A stretch of 42,459 bases of DNA, from positions 1-42,459 of the forward strand of contig NZ_BAKN01000026.1 in assembly GCF_000614205.1 (NCBI RefSeq), read 5' to 3'. Each line of letters starts with the position of its first letter. Position 1 is the stretch's first letter. Both the position numbers and the translations under genes were made by a program. Shown piece by piece: positions 7,742 through 17,374 of this stretch. The notes under the pieces are model-generated. The model had not been told where the DNA came from and searched no databases. It worked only from the letters and a program-made list of their open reading frames with translations. The stretch is from Hoylesella saccharolytica JCM 17484 (lineage in GTDB: Bacteria; Bacteroidota; Bacteroidia; Bacteroidales; Bacteroidaceae).

Positions 7742-7760
7742 TAAAAAACTCAAACAAAGA

Positions 7761-8564
7761 ATGTTGAATTTCATCTCGTTCGGCAGCGGCAGTAGCGGAA
7801 ATTGTTACTATTTATATACAGAAACAGAAGGCCTTTTAATTGATGCGGGTATTGGCATCCGTACGCTGAAAAAATACTTTCGCGATTATGGGCTTTCGCT
7901 CTCAGATATTCAAAACGTATTAATTACACACGACCATGCAGACCATGTAAAATCGGTAGGCAGTTTAAGTCGCGACTACGGTTTGCCCATTTATGCAACG
8001 CATCGTGTACATGTTGGAATCGAGAAAAACTATTGTGTACGTTGTAAGGTTAGTCCCGAACGACTGAAACTGGTCGAGGCAGACAACACTTTTTCATTGG
8101 GCGAGTTTTTAATTACCCCCTTTCATATTCCGCACGACAGTTTCGACAATGTGGGCTATAAAATAAAACACAATGATGTTGTATTTTGCTTGATGACGGA
8201 TGTCGGCACGGTTACCGACGAGATAAAACCTTTCATCGGTAATGCAAACTACTTGGTAATTGAAGCCAATCACGATGTAGAGATGTTATCAAATGGTCCT
8301 TATCCGCAACATCTGAAAAGTCGCATTCTAGGAAATACAGGACATTTAAGCAATAAAGATTGTGCCACAGCCTTGGCAGAAAACGCAACAGAGCGATTAA
8401 AACACGTATGGCTGTGCCATCTCAGCGAAGAAAACAATCATCCAGAATTGGCCAGAAAGACAGTTGAACAAGTTTTACGAAGTTATGGCATCATTCCTGG
8501 AAAGGATTTTGAGTTGGAAGTGCTGAAAAGAAAAAGTCCTACAGGAATATATAAACTGGAATAA
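7761..8564 (+). CDS. MBL-fold metallo-hydrolase, YycJ/WalJ-like
   Basis: A 267-residue cytosolic protein of the metallo-beta-lactamase fold. It starts MLNFISFGSGSSGNCYYL, has the metal-binding motif THDHADH (His57, His59, Asp61, His62), a later His in HIPHDSFDNVGY, and GHLSN followed by LCHLSEENNHPE for the remaining ligands. This is the WalJ/YycJ/PhnP-like branch, with exonuclease or phosphodiesterase activity reported for some members. The substrate here is unknown. It has its own promoter and lies 31 bp before the GHL10 gene, possibly in one transcript. Confidence 0.85.
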   Translation: MLNFISFGSGSSGNCYYLYTETEGLLIDAGIGIRTLKKYFRDYGLSLSDIQNVLITHDHADHVKSVGSLSRDYGLPIYATHRVHVGIEKNYCVRCKVSPERLKLVEADNTFSLGEFLITPFHIPHDSFDNVGYKIKHNDVVFCLMTDVGTVTDEIKPFIGNANYLVIEANHDVEMLSNGPYPQHLKSRILGNTGHLSNKDCATALAENATERLKHVWLCHLSEENNHPELARKTVEQVLRSYGIIPGKDFELEVLKRKSPTGIYKLE

Positions 8565-8595
8565 CCATACAACTTTATTAAAAGTGAATACAAAA

Positions 8596-10102
8596 ATGAG
8601 ACGAACCTTTTTTATGATCGCCTTAATGGCATTACTATTCGCTGTTAACAGCAATGCACAAACAGGCATTAAACTGCAAAAACGTGAATTTAGAGGTGCA
8701 TGGATACAAACTGTTAACGGACAATTTATGCGCATGTCTACAGCTGCCATGCAGCAAACCTTACGCTCACAGCTCAATGAGTTGCAAAAGGATGGGATAA
8801 ATGCCATCATCTTCCAAGTTAGGCCGGAATGCGATGCTTTATACGAAAGCAAACTGGAACCTTGGAGCAGATACCTTACCGGTGTACAAGGAAAAGCTCC
8901 TTCGCCTTATTGGGATCCTGAAGTGGATGATTGACGAGTGTCATAAACGAGGTATGGAGCTTCATGCATGGTTGAATCCCTATCGCGCTAAAACAGCCGG
9001 AACTACCGAATTGGCATCGAATCATATCGCTATTCGCCATCCAGAAAGCGTATTTCCATACAATGGACAGTTTATTCTAAATCCGGGACAACCCCAAAAT
9101 CGCGAACATATTTATAAGGTTGTAGATGATATTCTTACCAGATACGATGTAGATGGTATTCACATCGACGATTATTTTTATCCTTATCCTGCTGCCGGGC
9201 AAGTAATACGAGATGATAAAGAGTTTGCCACCCATAGTAACGGCATTAAAAATAAAGACGACTGGCGCCGCGATAATGTCAATATCTTTATCAAACAATT
9301 GAACGAAGCTATCAAAAAGCGTAAACCCTGGGTAAAGTTCGGGGTATCTCCGTTCGGCATTTACAGAAATAAGAAAACAGCACCCAACATTGGTAGTGAA
9401 ACCAGTGGACTACAAAACTACGACGACCTTTATGCCGACGTTTTGTTATGGGTTAACAACGGTTGGGTTGACTACTGCGTTCCGCAGCTCTATTGGTCTA
9501 TCGGGCACAAGGCGGCAGATTATAAAACATTAGCCATTTGGTGGAATAAATATGCAGGTCAACGACCGCTTTATATTGGCGAAAGCGTTGTTCAAACTAC
9601 CAAAGATGCCGACATTGACAATCCTACCATCAATCAGATGGCTGCGAAGTTTAAATTGCGCGCACAACTACCTAATGTAAAGGGAGCTGTTTTATGGTAT
9701 GCCAAAGCCGTTGCAGACAATGTGGGTAATTATGGCAACACCTTAAAAGACTATTATTGGAAATATCCCGCCCTACAACCTGCCATGCCCTTTATCGATG
9801 ATAAAGCACCTAAAAAGCCTAAACACGTAAAAACCATTTGGATCGAAGACGGATATATTCTGTTTTGGGTGGCACCAGCTGCCAAGCATTGGGCAGATTC
9901 GGTACAAAAATACGTAGTTTACCGATTTGCAGCGGGCGAGAAAATTAATACCGATGATCCCTCAAAAATCGTAACGATAACCTATAACCCCTGGTTCAGA
10001 CTACCTTACGATAAAGGTAGGGTAAAATATACTTACGTTATCACCGCACTAGATCGGATGAGTAACGAAAGCAAAAAAGTAAAGAAGAAAATAAAGCTTT
10101 AA
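8596..10102 (+). pseudogene. GHL10-family (YngK-like) glycoside hydrolase, interrupted by a frameshift
   Basis: The first frame (to the stop at 8932-8934) has a signal peptide ending NSNA/QTG and the family start REFRGAWIQTVNGQF, then LQKDGINAIIFQVRPECDAL and APSPYWDP. The second frame continues with LKWMIDECHKRGMELHAWLNPYRA, VDGIHIDDYFYPYP and LPNVKGAVLWYAKA to 10102. The join is at about 8914-8918, where YWDP should be followed by LKWMIDE; two missing bases (or one extra) restore a protein of about 500 residues. GHL10 proteins are secreted or periplasmic glycan hydrolases; the substrate is unknown. ATG 8596 is preferred over the GTG at 8584 because it begins the signal peptide. Sequencing error is as likely as true decay. 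Confidence 0.8.
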
Positions 10103-10170
10103 AAAGAAAGATAGCTGCATTTTACTTGCAACTTGAATTAGCGTACAAGCAATCCGCTTGGAAAAAATAA

Positions 10171-10202
10171 TATGGAGAACCTATTTTAAGAGGTTCTCCA
10201 TA
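10171..10202 (-). terminator. Hairpin terminator overlapping the 3' end of the acidic protein gene
   Basis: TATGGAGAACCT (10171-10182) pairs exactly with AGGTTCTCCATA (10191-10202) around an 8-nt loop. On the minus strand it is followed by a T-rich run. The stem includes the stop codon of the minus-strand gene, so gene and terminator overlap. It may also stop readthrough from the GHL10 gene. Confidence 0.65.
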
Positions 10203-10618
10203 AATGTATCTAAATCTTTATCCAAATCGCGCAGCAACTCTCCACCGATAATGGTCATGTTATCATCCGAGAGATATAACTCTGCAATATGGTTTCTGTC
10301 ATCATCTTCAAGCACAAAGCTGTAAGGTTTCAACAAACCCATATCATCAATAACGTTGCTCATCTTCTGCAATGAATCTTGCAAAAGCAGCGCAATCTCA
10401 TCGTAAAAATCTTCATCTTTAGCATCTATCCATTGTTCAACCACACAACGAGTAATCTCTTGCTCATTATCATCAAAAGCTAACATTTCTCCTGTGTCTT
10501 GCGAAACTCGCAGATGTATATCCGTTAAAGCAGATGATTCATCACAGTGAGGATACTTCTGCACAATCTTGCCAATCATTCGTTCTATCTGAAAAATGGT
10601 TTGCTCTGATGCTTTCAT
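10181..10618 (-). CDS. Conserved acidic hypothetical protein
   Basis: A 145-residue strongly acidic cytosolic protein with no signal peptide or membrane segment. It has Asp/Glu-rich helices (DDNEQEITRCVVEQWIDAKD, DFYDEIALLLQDSL, LLRDLDKDLDTFMENLL) and no catalytic motif I recognise. It reads opposite to the GHL10 gene and ends in its own terminator hairpin, 84 bp downstream of the TonB receptor gene's 3' end on the other side. I do not recognise the family; its composition suggests a small protein-binding role, but that is only a guess. Confidence 0.6.
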   Translation of the reverse strand: MKASEQTIFQIERMIGKIVQKYPHCDESSALTDIHLRVSQDTGEMLAFDDNEQEITRCVVEQWIDAKDEDFYDEIALLLQDSLQKMSNVIDDMGLLKPYSFVLEDDDRNHIAELYLSDDNMTIIGGELLRDLDKDLDTFMENLLK

Positions 10619-10702
10619 AATACAAGTTCTTGATAATGGACTGTAAAAATACGTACAATTATTTTATTTTTTGCAGTATTTGATAAGTTTAACGCTGTGA
10701 AA

Positions 10703-13081
10703 TTAAAACTCTACCAATACTTTTGCATTGATTTGCCGACCCGTAAGATAGTTGGGAATGGCATATTGTTGATTGGTAACATCAGTTATCCAATAGTAAC
10801 TGTTGACGTTTTTAATACCGAAGAGGTTGAGACAATCGATACCGAGCCAAATGTTTCGAAAAAGTGAAGCAGAGATGCGCGCTTCGTTGTTGAACAATCG
10901 GTAGCTCATACCAATGTCGACTCGTTTGTAGGCGGGGGCACGAAAAGAATTGGTTTCGAGCTCGCGATGAGGCGCGGCAAAGGGCAGTCCGTCGGCAAAA
11001 GCGACCTTGAGCGACATCTTCCAGCGGTCGGTTCCGGGAAAATAATCGGTGAAAAAGAGGTTCACGGCATAACGTTGATCCGTGGGCAGCGGAAGCGATT
11101 TTCCATTGAGCTGCATCCGAGTATCCATCAGAGAAAGACTAATCCACGAGTCGGTTCCAGGTACAAACTCACCGTAGAGCTTGAGATCGATGCCTGCTGC
11201 ATGTCCGCTGCTGAGATTGTTACCATAGTATACCACTTTCACATTATTTACACTGTAAGGAACGAGATTGCTCAAAGCTTTATAATATAATTCGCCTGTA
11301 AATTTAAAAGGGCGACCGGCAACACGAAAGCGGTAATCGGCAGCAGCAATAAAGTGAATGGAACGCTGACTTTTGATTTTGCGATTGAGCGTGGCGTAGG
11401 TAACACCGGCAACGGTAGAAGTATCGCGAAGTTCCTTATAAAAAGGCGCCTGATAATATAAACCGGTGGCAAAACGCAGGGTAAGATTTTGATTGAAAGG
11501 CGGAATAATACCCAACGAAAGACGCGGAGAGAGAATAGTTTCACCGTTAAAACTCCAATGACTTAATCTTACGCCATAGTTTAGCGTAAAGTGTGTGTGT
11601 TCGTGTGTACTTGTAAAGCGGTAAGTATCCTGCATATAAGCTTCGATGCGGTTGGCGTCAAGCACATTCTTTGCTTTCAGCGAATAAATCATTTTGAGGT
11701 CGTACCCTGTGTGCGGAATGCTGTATCCGCTCGAGTCACGCATCTCGTACTCCACACTGTGCTCTTCCACTTTCTCGCGTTTCAGGGTTACGGCACTCTC
11801 CACTGCATGCTTTTGCGATTGGTGTTGAAGCATCAATTTCAAGCTCTGAACATGTGCCGTGAGATGATTTCGTGTATGTTCGAAATAGGTTCCAACACCA
11901 AGATTTTCACTGGTTTCTGTCTGCGTAAGCCAATATTGCCCTTGGATATCGTAAGTTTCGCGCTCTTTAGTACGGAAAGCCGATGCAATAAGCGACATCG
12001 AAGTACGCTCACCAAAGTTACGTTTCAAACTCAGCGTTCCGAAGAAAGTGCGGAAAAGATCTTTCTCTTGTCCATCGAAATACACTCGGAATGACCGCAC
12101 ATTTTGCATCGTTCCGAACTTAGTTTCACGGTCGGCAGGAACAAAATTGTAGCGGTTATCAGATATATTACCGATAAAATCTATCTGCCAGCGCGTGTTG
12201 GGTGTATAACTCAGATAGGTTTGGTAATCAAGAAAAGCAGGCCGATATTCACCTTTTGTATCAAGCGACCCCAACAGATATTGCGTCGTTTTGTAGCGCA
12301 GGGCATTACTCCATGAGAAAGATTTTGACCCGAACCCCACATAAGCACTTGCGCCAAGCAAACTCGCTGCCACGCTTGCTTCCAACCGGGTGGGACGTCT
12401 GTAAGTAATATCGAGTGCCGACGACATCCGGTCACCATATTTAGCGGCATAACCTCCGGTCGAAAATCCAATTTTCTCTACCATGTCGGGATTGATAACC
12501 GAGAGTCCTTCCTGCTGTCCGCTGCGCACAAGAAACGGACGATATACTTCTACATTATTTATATAGACACTGTTCTCATCGAATGCACCACCCCGAACAT
12601 TATATTGCGACGAAAGTTCATTATGGGTCGACACGCCGGCCTGCGCCTGAATAAGTTCTTCCACTCCATTGCCTGTAGTCGACGGACTCAGCTTTGTGGC
12701 ATCCTTTTTCAATTCCTGCGTCTGTCCTGTTTGCCGCCGCATCTCGGTGATGCTGACCTCTTCCAACGTATTATCGTTCTCACGCAATACGATTTGCAGT
12801 GTCTGCTTTCCTTGCGGACGATACAACACCCGCGTTCGCGCCTTATAACCAATCATCGAAAACCTTACCACCACTGAGTCTGTCGATTGCAGACTGAGAC
12901 TGAATTCACCTTTTAGGGAAGTCAGCGTTACCTTTCCCTGACTCAGCACAGCCACTGTCGCCATTTCTATGGGACGCATCTGCTCGTCGGTAACACGCCC
13001 CTTCAGCATGAACGATTGTGCGCAAATGTTTACACGAAACACTAGGAACAGAAAAAGGATAAGAAGATATCGATGCTTCAT
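10703..13081 (-). CDS. TonB-dependent outer-membrane receptor with carboxypeptidase-like domain
   Basis: A complete 792-residue receptor. The signal peptide (to about residue 21, NICA/QS) is followed by a carboxypeptidase-regulatory-like domain (LKGRVTDEQMRPIEMATVAV, about 25-105). A plug domain (GNGVEELIQAQAGVSTHNEL, then YNVRGGAFDENSVYINN, about 120-235) and a 22-strand-type barrel to the terminal VLVEF follow. It imports a ligand across the outer membrane using TonB energy. It is shorter than typical SusC (about 1000 residues) and has no SusD partner next to it, so a siderophore, vitamin, metal or small-peptide ligand is as likely as a glycan. The ligand is not readable from the sequence. 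Confidence 0.9.
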   Translation of the reverse strand: MKHRYLLILFLFLVFRVNICAQSFMLKGRVTDEQMRPIEMATVAVLSQGKVTLTSLKGEFSLSLQSTDSVVVRFSMIGYKARTRVLYRPQGKQTLQIVLRENDNTLEEVSITEMRRQTGQTQELKKDATKLSPSTTGNGVEELIQAQAGVSTHNELSSQYNVRGGAFDENSVYINNVEVYRPFLVRSGQQEGLSVINPDMVEKIGFSTGGYAAKYGDRMSSALDITYRRPTRLEASVAASLLGASAYVGFGSKSFSWSNALRYKTTQYLLGSLDTKGEYRPAFLDYQTYLSYTPNTRWQIDFIGNISDNRYNFVPADRETKFGTMQNVRSFRVYFDGQEKDLFRTFFGTLSLKRNFGERTSMSLIASAFRTKERETYDIQGQYWLTQTETSENLGVGTYFEHTRNHLTAHVQSLKLMLQHQSQKHAVESAVTLKREKVEEHSVEYEMRDSSGYSIPHTGYDLKMIYSLKAKNVLDANRIEAYMQDTYRFTSTHEHTHFTLNYGVRLSHWSFNGETILSPRLSLGIIPPFNQNLTLRFATGLYYQAPFYKELRDTSTVAGVTYATLNRKIKSQRSIHFIAAADYRFRVAGRPFKFTGELYYKALSNLVPYSVNNVKVVYYGNNLSSGHAAGIDLKLYGEFVPGTDSWISLSLMDTRMQLNGKSLPLPTDQRYAVNLFFTDYFPGTDRWKMSLKVAFADGLPFAAPHRELETNSFRAPAYKRVDIGMSYRLFNNEARISASLFRNIWLGIDCLNLFGIKNVNSYYWITDVTNQQYAIPNYLTGRQINAKVLVEF

Positions 13082-13128
13082 TCGTTGTGTACTAATCTTC
13101 CCGTGCGCCTTTTTGGCAAACAGGCTCG

Positions 13129-13136
13129 CAAATGTA
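13129..13136 (-). promoter_or_regulatory. -7 box upstream of the TonB receptor gene
   Basis: TACATTTG on the minus strand, followed by GC as in many Bacteroidetes promoters, about 48 nt before the start codon. The -33 element is poor (T-rich only). Confidence 0.45.
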
Positions 13137-13590
13137 CAAATAAATATTGAAAGGAGAAAAAGCCTGCTCCAACGACAGAAATATAAAAAGAAAAGATGCC
13201 GACAACATTAGGTTGTCAACAGTACTTTTATTCGAATCTAATAGTTTGATTTTACTGTAAACAGTATTCGTTCATCAACCAAATAGTTCAACTTACATCT
13301 AGCCAACAACTTTTATTAATTTTGAGGCACAACTTGGGACGGTGACAATATTTTCATCAGTTATGGGATAAAAATCTTTAGAAGAAAATGAATTCTATAC
13401 ACAATAGAAGAAATGATCACTCTATCTGATAGCCTTTTCTAATTAGAATTTATATATTAATAAAAACACAGAAAAAGCAAGAATATGTATCAAATTTATC
13501 ACAGAATAACATAAATTATTACAATAATAAATTATTTTCTTATATTTGCAAATATTTTTCGTTTTATAAAATCAATTAAAACTCAATTGG
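13137..13590. other. Divergent intergenic region between TonB receptor and PKD protein genes
   Basis: AT-rich, about 450 bp, no gene. It contains the palindrome TACTGT-AA-ACAGTA (13253-13266), a possible operator between two divergent promoters. The plus-strand -7 box TATATTTG (13541-13548) serves the PKD protein gene at 13591 with a leader of about 35 nt. Confidence 0.4.
13541..13548 (+). promoter_or_regulatory. -7 box of the PKD/T9SS protein gene
   Basis: TATATTTG followed by CAAAT fits the TAnnTTTGC element. No clear TTTG lies 19-21 nt upstream, so the promoter may need an activator. Confidence 0.45.
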
Positions 13591-15531
13591 ATGAAAAGAT
13601 TTTTACCTCTGTTATTAAGTATGGTGGTTGGAAGTGCCTCTGCACAGACTATCAAACCTGGATTTTATGCCAAAGAAGGTATGAAAACGTACTACCGCAT
13701 GGGATGGGACTCTATAGAAGAGGCCGGTACATGGAATTACTATTCGGTTAACAATAAAGCAACGTGGCAATTGTATGAAAAAACCACATGGAATGGTTTA
13801 CAACCGTTTAGTTACTTCGATGCTAATAGTAAATACTCGCTTGGCATCAGATACTCGGAAAAACAACAAAAAGAAACGGCAAAGTCACCCGAGATAGAGA
13901 TAAAACCCAACAGCGTATGCAACTTTTACAGTTGCTTTAGTGGTGGTTTTCTAGTGTTTGCCAAGTGGATGCTGAAAATTACCGATGTAGCAACGAAAGA
14001 AGAGAAAGTATTGCTTAATTCGTTTATTTGGTCACAGAACGAAGGCTATACAGGTCCAAACTGGATAAAATTCAACATCGACTTATCAGCATATAGTGGA
14101 AAGAAAGTGCAATTTTCTTTCGTCTATGAGGGAAAAGGAGGGGAAGATACATTTATCGATGGCTTCGAGGTGTCGCAGATTGAAGATGCTGAGGCAACGT
14201 CGGTTTCTATAACAGAAGGCCAGTCTGTTCACTTTGCAAACACATCTGAGGGTGAGATTACCTCTTATTCGTGGATATTTACGGGCGGTATGCCGAGCAG
14301 TTCTACTGAGAAAGAACCTGTTGTTATCTACAACCAATCGGGCGTATATCCCGTAACACTCACCGTGAGCGACGGCACCAACACACAGACATTTACACGC
14401 AACGCTTATATTGACGTAAAGAAAGTCGCCCCCAAAGCACTTATCGGCTTGGCAGACATCGGATATCTTTCACCATTCATAGGGCGATTTATCCCTACAG
14501 GCACATCTGTAGCCTATAAAGACCTTTCTGAAGGTAAACCCACAGAATGGACATGGACATTTACGGGTGCTAACATTGCGCGCAGCAACGAACAAAACCC
14601 TATCGTAACATATAATACTTCGGGTGTATTTAGTGTAGGATTAAAGGCTAAAAACGACGCAGGAGTAAGCGATGATGCCTTAATTAACTTCCTGCAAGTG
14701 GGCGGCGAGCAGTATATCTGGAACATCAGTCCTGAAGAAAACAGCAGTTTGAATAAAATCGATATGAGCTGGTATGGATATTATGCCGGCAGTAACTGGT
14801 TAGGGATAACCAAGTTTGCAGAACAATTTACAACGCCTTCTGCTCAGGCACAAATTAAGAGTGTTGATATTTACTTCGCCTCGAACACTACCGTTACACC
14901 TGACACACTGATTAACGTATCGATTGCCGAAGTGGGTACTGATGGAATGCCTGGCACGGTGTTAGCAACTACATCGCTCAAAGCCTCACAGCTTATTTAC
15001 GTAGATAACGACATGAAGCCTACAACATTCGCATTTGCTACACCCATAACAGTAAATAAGGCATTTTTTGTTGTGATTGAAGGAATCCCCAATATTGATA
15101 ATGGAACGAAAAAAGACGAAATCGCCATCTTCTGCCATCGCCGCAAGACCAACGAGAAATGTACAACGTTCCACCTCTTGGCAAATGAGGACGAGCACCA
15201 CCAGCCAACCGGCACTTATACATGGTTAAAAAATACCGAAGACCCACTTTCAATGGCTGTGTGTCCGTTGTTAAGCTACAACCTCTCACCTACTGCTATC
15301 GATTATCTTGCTAAAGCACAGCAGGTGCAAGAACTAATATTTAACGGTAATGATTTGTTATTATCGGTACCATTCGAGACTGTATCGGTATTTACCATCG
15401 ACGGTCGTAAGGTGCTATCGGCTTCACATCCCGACCGAACGGTTTCGCTGAGCACATTGCCTGCCGGTATATATGTTGTGAAGGCCAATATCAGAAGCCG
15501 TCAATCGGTATTAAAAGTAATGAAGAAATAA
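13591..15531 (+). CDS. Secreted PKD-repeat protein with type IX secretion C-terminal signal
   Basis: A 646-residue protein with a signal peptide (SASA/QTI, residue 19). It has an N-terminal cleaved-adhesin/choice-of-anchor J-like beta-sandwich (about 20-195, with ATWQLYEKTTWNGLQPFSYF and DTFIDGFEV) and two PKD domains (about 205-275 and 300-370; YSWIFTGGMP, WTWTFTGANI). A second beta-sandwich lies at about 375-560. The end (about 570-646) has the type A T9SS sorting domain: VFTIDGRKVL, LPAGIYVVKA, and a basic tail LKVMKK. The product is predicted to cross the outer membrane through the Por machinery and be attached or released at the surface. Adhesion is the likely role; there is no protease motif. 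Confidence 0.82.
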   Translation: MKRFLPLLLSMVVGSASAQTIKPGFYAKEGMKTYYRMGWDSIEEAGTWNYYSVNNKATWQLYEKTTWNGLQPFSYFDANSKYSLGIRYSEKQQKETAKSPEIEIKPNSVCNFYSCFSGGFLVFAKWMLKITDVATKEEKVLLNSFIWSQNEGYTGPNWIKFNIDLSAYSGKKVQFSFVYEGKGGEDTFIDGFEVSQIEDAEATSVSITEGQSVHFANTSEGEITSYSWIFTGGMPSSSTEKEPVVIYNQSGVYPVTLTVSDGTNTQTFTRNAYIDVKKVAPKALIGLADIGYLSPFIGRFIPTGTSVAYKDLSEGKPTEWTWTFTGANIARSNEQNPIVTYNTSGVFSVGLKAKNDAGVSDDALINFLQVGGEQYIWNISPEENSSLNKIDMSWYGYYAGSNWLGITKFAEQFTTPSAQAQIKSVDIYFASNTTVTPDTLINVSIAEVGTDGMPGTVLATTSLKASQLIYVDNDMKPTTFAFATPITVNKAFFVVIEGIPNIDNGTKKDEIAIFCHRRKTNEKCTTFHLLANEDEHHQPTGTYTWLKNTEDPLSMAVCPLLSYNLSPTAIDYLAKAQQVQELIFNGNDLLLSVPFETVSVFTIDGRKVLSASHPDRTVSLSTLPAGIYVVKANIRSRQSVLKVMKK

Positions 15532-15643
15532 AATGTGCCCGAAAGGCATATTAAGAATAAAATTAGAAAAACCGGCTAAGCTGGAAAGCATATGTTTTTT
15601 TAGTAATAGTGCGTTTAATGCCTAAAGGCGCGCTCAACAACAT

Positions 15644-15683
15644 AACAGGTTTCGTGCTCTTGCAACGAAACCTGTTCTTTTTT
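15644..15683 (+). terminator. Rho-independent terminator after the PKD/T9SS gene
   Basis: AACAGGTTTCGT (15644-15655) pairs perfectly with ACGAAACCTGTT (15665-15676) around a 9-nt loop and is followed by CTTTTTTT. Confidence 0.9.
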
Positions 15684-15790
15684 ATCCATAATGTAGCATC
15701 AATGACCAGACTGCTCTCATTTTACCCATCATTTTCATTAAAAGGCGGGGAATTTCAACAAATACAGTGACTGCACTGACGAAAATAGAC

Positions 15791-15807
15791 GGATTTGTCA
15801 TAAATCC
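15791..15807 (-). terminator. Hairpin terminator downstream of the TolC gene
   Basis: GGATTT / AAATCC with a 5-nt loop. On the minus strand it is followed by GTCTATTTT, 50 nt past the TolC stop codon. Confidence 0.5.
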
Positions 15808-15856
15808 GCCTATTATATTATCCACTCAGAATAACTGGCTACACAAAAAACTTATA

Positions 15857-17200
15857 TCATTTCATCTCGCCAGTTTTGTAGAAGTTCAGCAGGTTGATAC
15901 TTAATATGGCTAGATATTTACTTTGCAATTCGTTCTGTTGCGCCATTAAAAGCTTGTCTTTTCCTGTCATCAGCTCAATGGTATTCTTCAGTCCCAACCG
16001 AAATTGCTCGTTCAGTAGATCGAAACTTTCCTGCGCACTTTGCACACTAGCCTTTGCTGCCTTAAACTTGCTCTGATTGGTAGTAGCTTGCAACCAATAC
16101 CTCTCGATATCTGAATAGAGGGCAGCTTGTTTGTCTTGCAAATCCAGCATGTAGTTTTGCCGCTCAATAAGCGCCTTGTTCAAGGCCGTCCGCTTGGCCC
16201 GGTTATCAAAGATAGGAATACTCAATGTCAACCCGCCACCAATATCAAAATTGGTTTTCAGTTGCTTTCCCCATTGGGTATGACTCATCGAGGTAGTATT
16301 GGTTCCGAACGCACCATTTAGGCTGATAGTAGGCAGGTTTCGCGCTCTTGCCATCTTGACATTGATATCACTTCCAGCAATAGCTAGTTGCGCAGCCTTC
16401 ATCTCCGGTCGCTGTTCCATTGCCGCCGCATATACCTCAGCGGTGGTAGGAATGTTTTGCAGCGCCATTTCATCCGTGGTTGTGGGAACAGCTACGGTAA
16501 ATTCCTCGTCATCGGTAAGCTGTAACAGTTGTTTAAGCTGTCGCTTAAAATCAGCTAATGTGCTACGCGCTTCGATCAGATTGTACTCTTCTTGCACCCG
16601 CTGGGCAGTGAGCTGCGCCAAATCAGCTTTGCTCATCTTACCCACACGCAGCATTTCTTTCCCCCGTTCCTCATTGTTACTACTGGTTGTCAGACTCTGC
16701 ACGTTTACCCGAATAGCTTCGGTAGAATAAAGTATCTGCACATACAGCTGAGCTATTTTTTCTTGAATAGTGGCAGCAGTAGCTTCCGTCTTGGCATCTG
16801 CCTGCTGTATCGCCAGTTTTTGCAGTTTCACGTTGTTATGATTTCTGTTACCATTCCATACAGTCCAACTGGCCGACACGACGTATGTCCCGTTGTAATA
16901 TACTTTATCAACACTCGATTGCACGTAGCCATTTGCAACGGTTGCCGAACCTGTTTCGGGCCAAGGCCGATAGGTAACGTTCTGCGAAGTGGAGGCATTG
17001 AGCGACGGAAAAAGGTCTGCCTTACTTTGTAGCATATCCTCCTCTATCCCTTTAGCCGCAAGGCGATCTTTTTGCAAAGTGATATTATTTTTCAATGCAT
17101 AGTCGATACAATTGCTAAGGGACCATTCACGAGCTTGCACAACACTCGACACTAATACCGGTACCACAGCCATCAGCTTTATTTTCCAAATTCTATTCAT
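15857..17200 (-). CDS. TolC-family outer-membrane efflux channel protein
   Basis: An outer membrane efflux protein (OEP/TolC) of 447 residues from the chosen start. The ATG at 17200 (MNRIWKIKLMA) begins a normal signal peptide ending VVQA/REW; the longer frame from 17233 puts 11 polar residues before it and overlaps a possible -7 box. Family features are WSLSNCIDYALKNN at the mature N-terminus, long helical coiled coils in two repeats, and GGGLTLSIPIFDNRAKRTAL in the second beta region. It would form a trimeric outer-membrane exit duct for a type I or RND pump. No membrane-fusion or inner-membrane pump gene lies beside it, so its partner is elsewhere. Confidence 0.88.
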   Translation of the reverse strand: MNRIWKIKLMAVVPVLVSSVVQAREWSLSNCIDYALKNNITLQKDRLAAKGIEEDMLQSKADLFPSLNASTSQNVTYRPWPETGSATVANGYVQSSVDKVYYNGTYVVSASWTVWNGNRNHNNVKLQKLAIQQADAKTEATAATIQEKIAQLYVQILYSTEAIRVNVQSLTTSSNNEERGKEMLRVGKMSKADLAQLTAQRVQEEYNLIEARSTLADFKRQLKQLLQLTDDEEFTVAVPTTTDEMALQNIPTTAEVYAAAMEQRPEMKAAQLAIAGSDINVKMARARNLPTISLNGAFGTNTTSMSHTQWGKQLKTNFDIGGGLTLSIPIFDNRAKRTALNKALIERQNYMLDLQDKQAALYSDIERYWLQATTNQSKFKAAKASVQSAQESFDLLNEQFRLGLKNTIELMTGKDKLLMAQQNELQSKYLAILSINLLNFYKTGEMK

Positions 17201-17374
17201 ACAATTTCGGGTATTTTTTGTTTCATTAGACACAAATATCCACCATCAAGTTCAGCACGGCTACTTTTATTAACATAATTTATCTATGAACGAGCCACAG
17301 ATCGCTGTTAATTCGAGCAACCTATAGCCCGTTATACTATTCGCTTTCAGCGCAACCATTGAAAGTGATACGAC

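Larger units (their letters stand above)
7350..7760. other. Right boundary region of the mobile element
   Basis: This 411-bp gap holds the palindromic promoter and stump ORF described separately, an inverted pair GTTACC/GGTAAC (7525-7530 and 7550-7555), one copy of the AAAAGCATAGCTTTTGC palindromic repeat (about 7602-7619), and the promoter of the next gene. The change from element-type genes to housekeeping genes happens inside it, probably around 7520-7560. Confidence 0.4.
15532..15856. other. Convergent intergenic region with two terminators
   Basis: A 325-bp gap between the T9SS cargo gene (+) and the TolC gene (-). It contains only the two terminator hairpins listed separately and no ORF worth calling. 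Confidence 0.6.

Noticed and set aside
11591..12094. 167-codon plus-strand frame inside the TonB receptor gene
   Set aside because: It lies antisense to an intact, well-recognised receptor and has no plausible domain.
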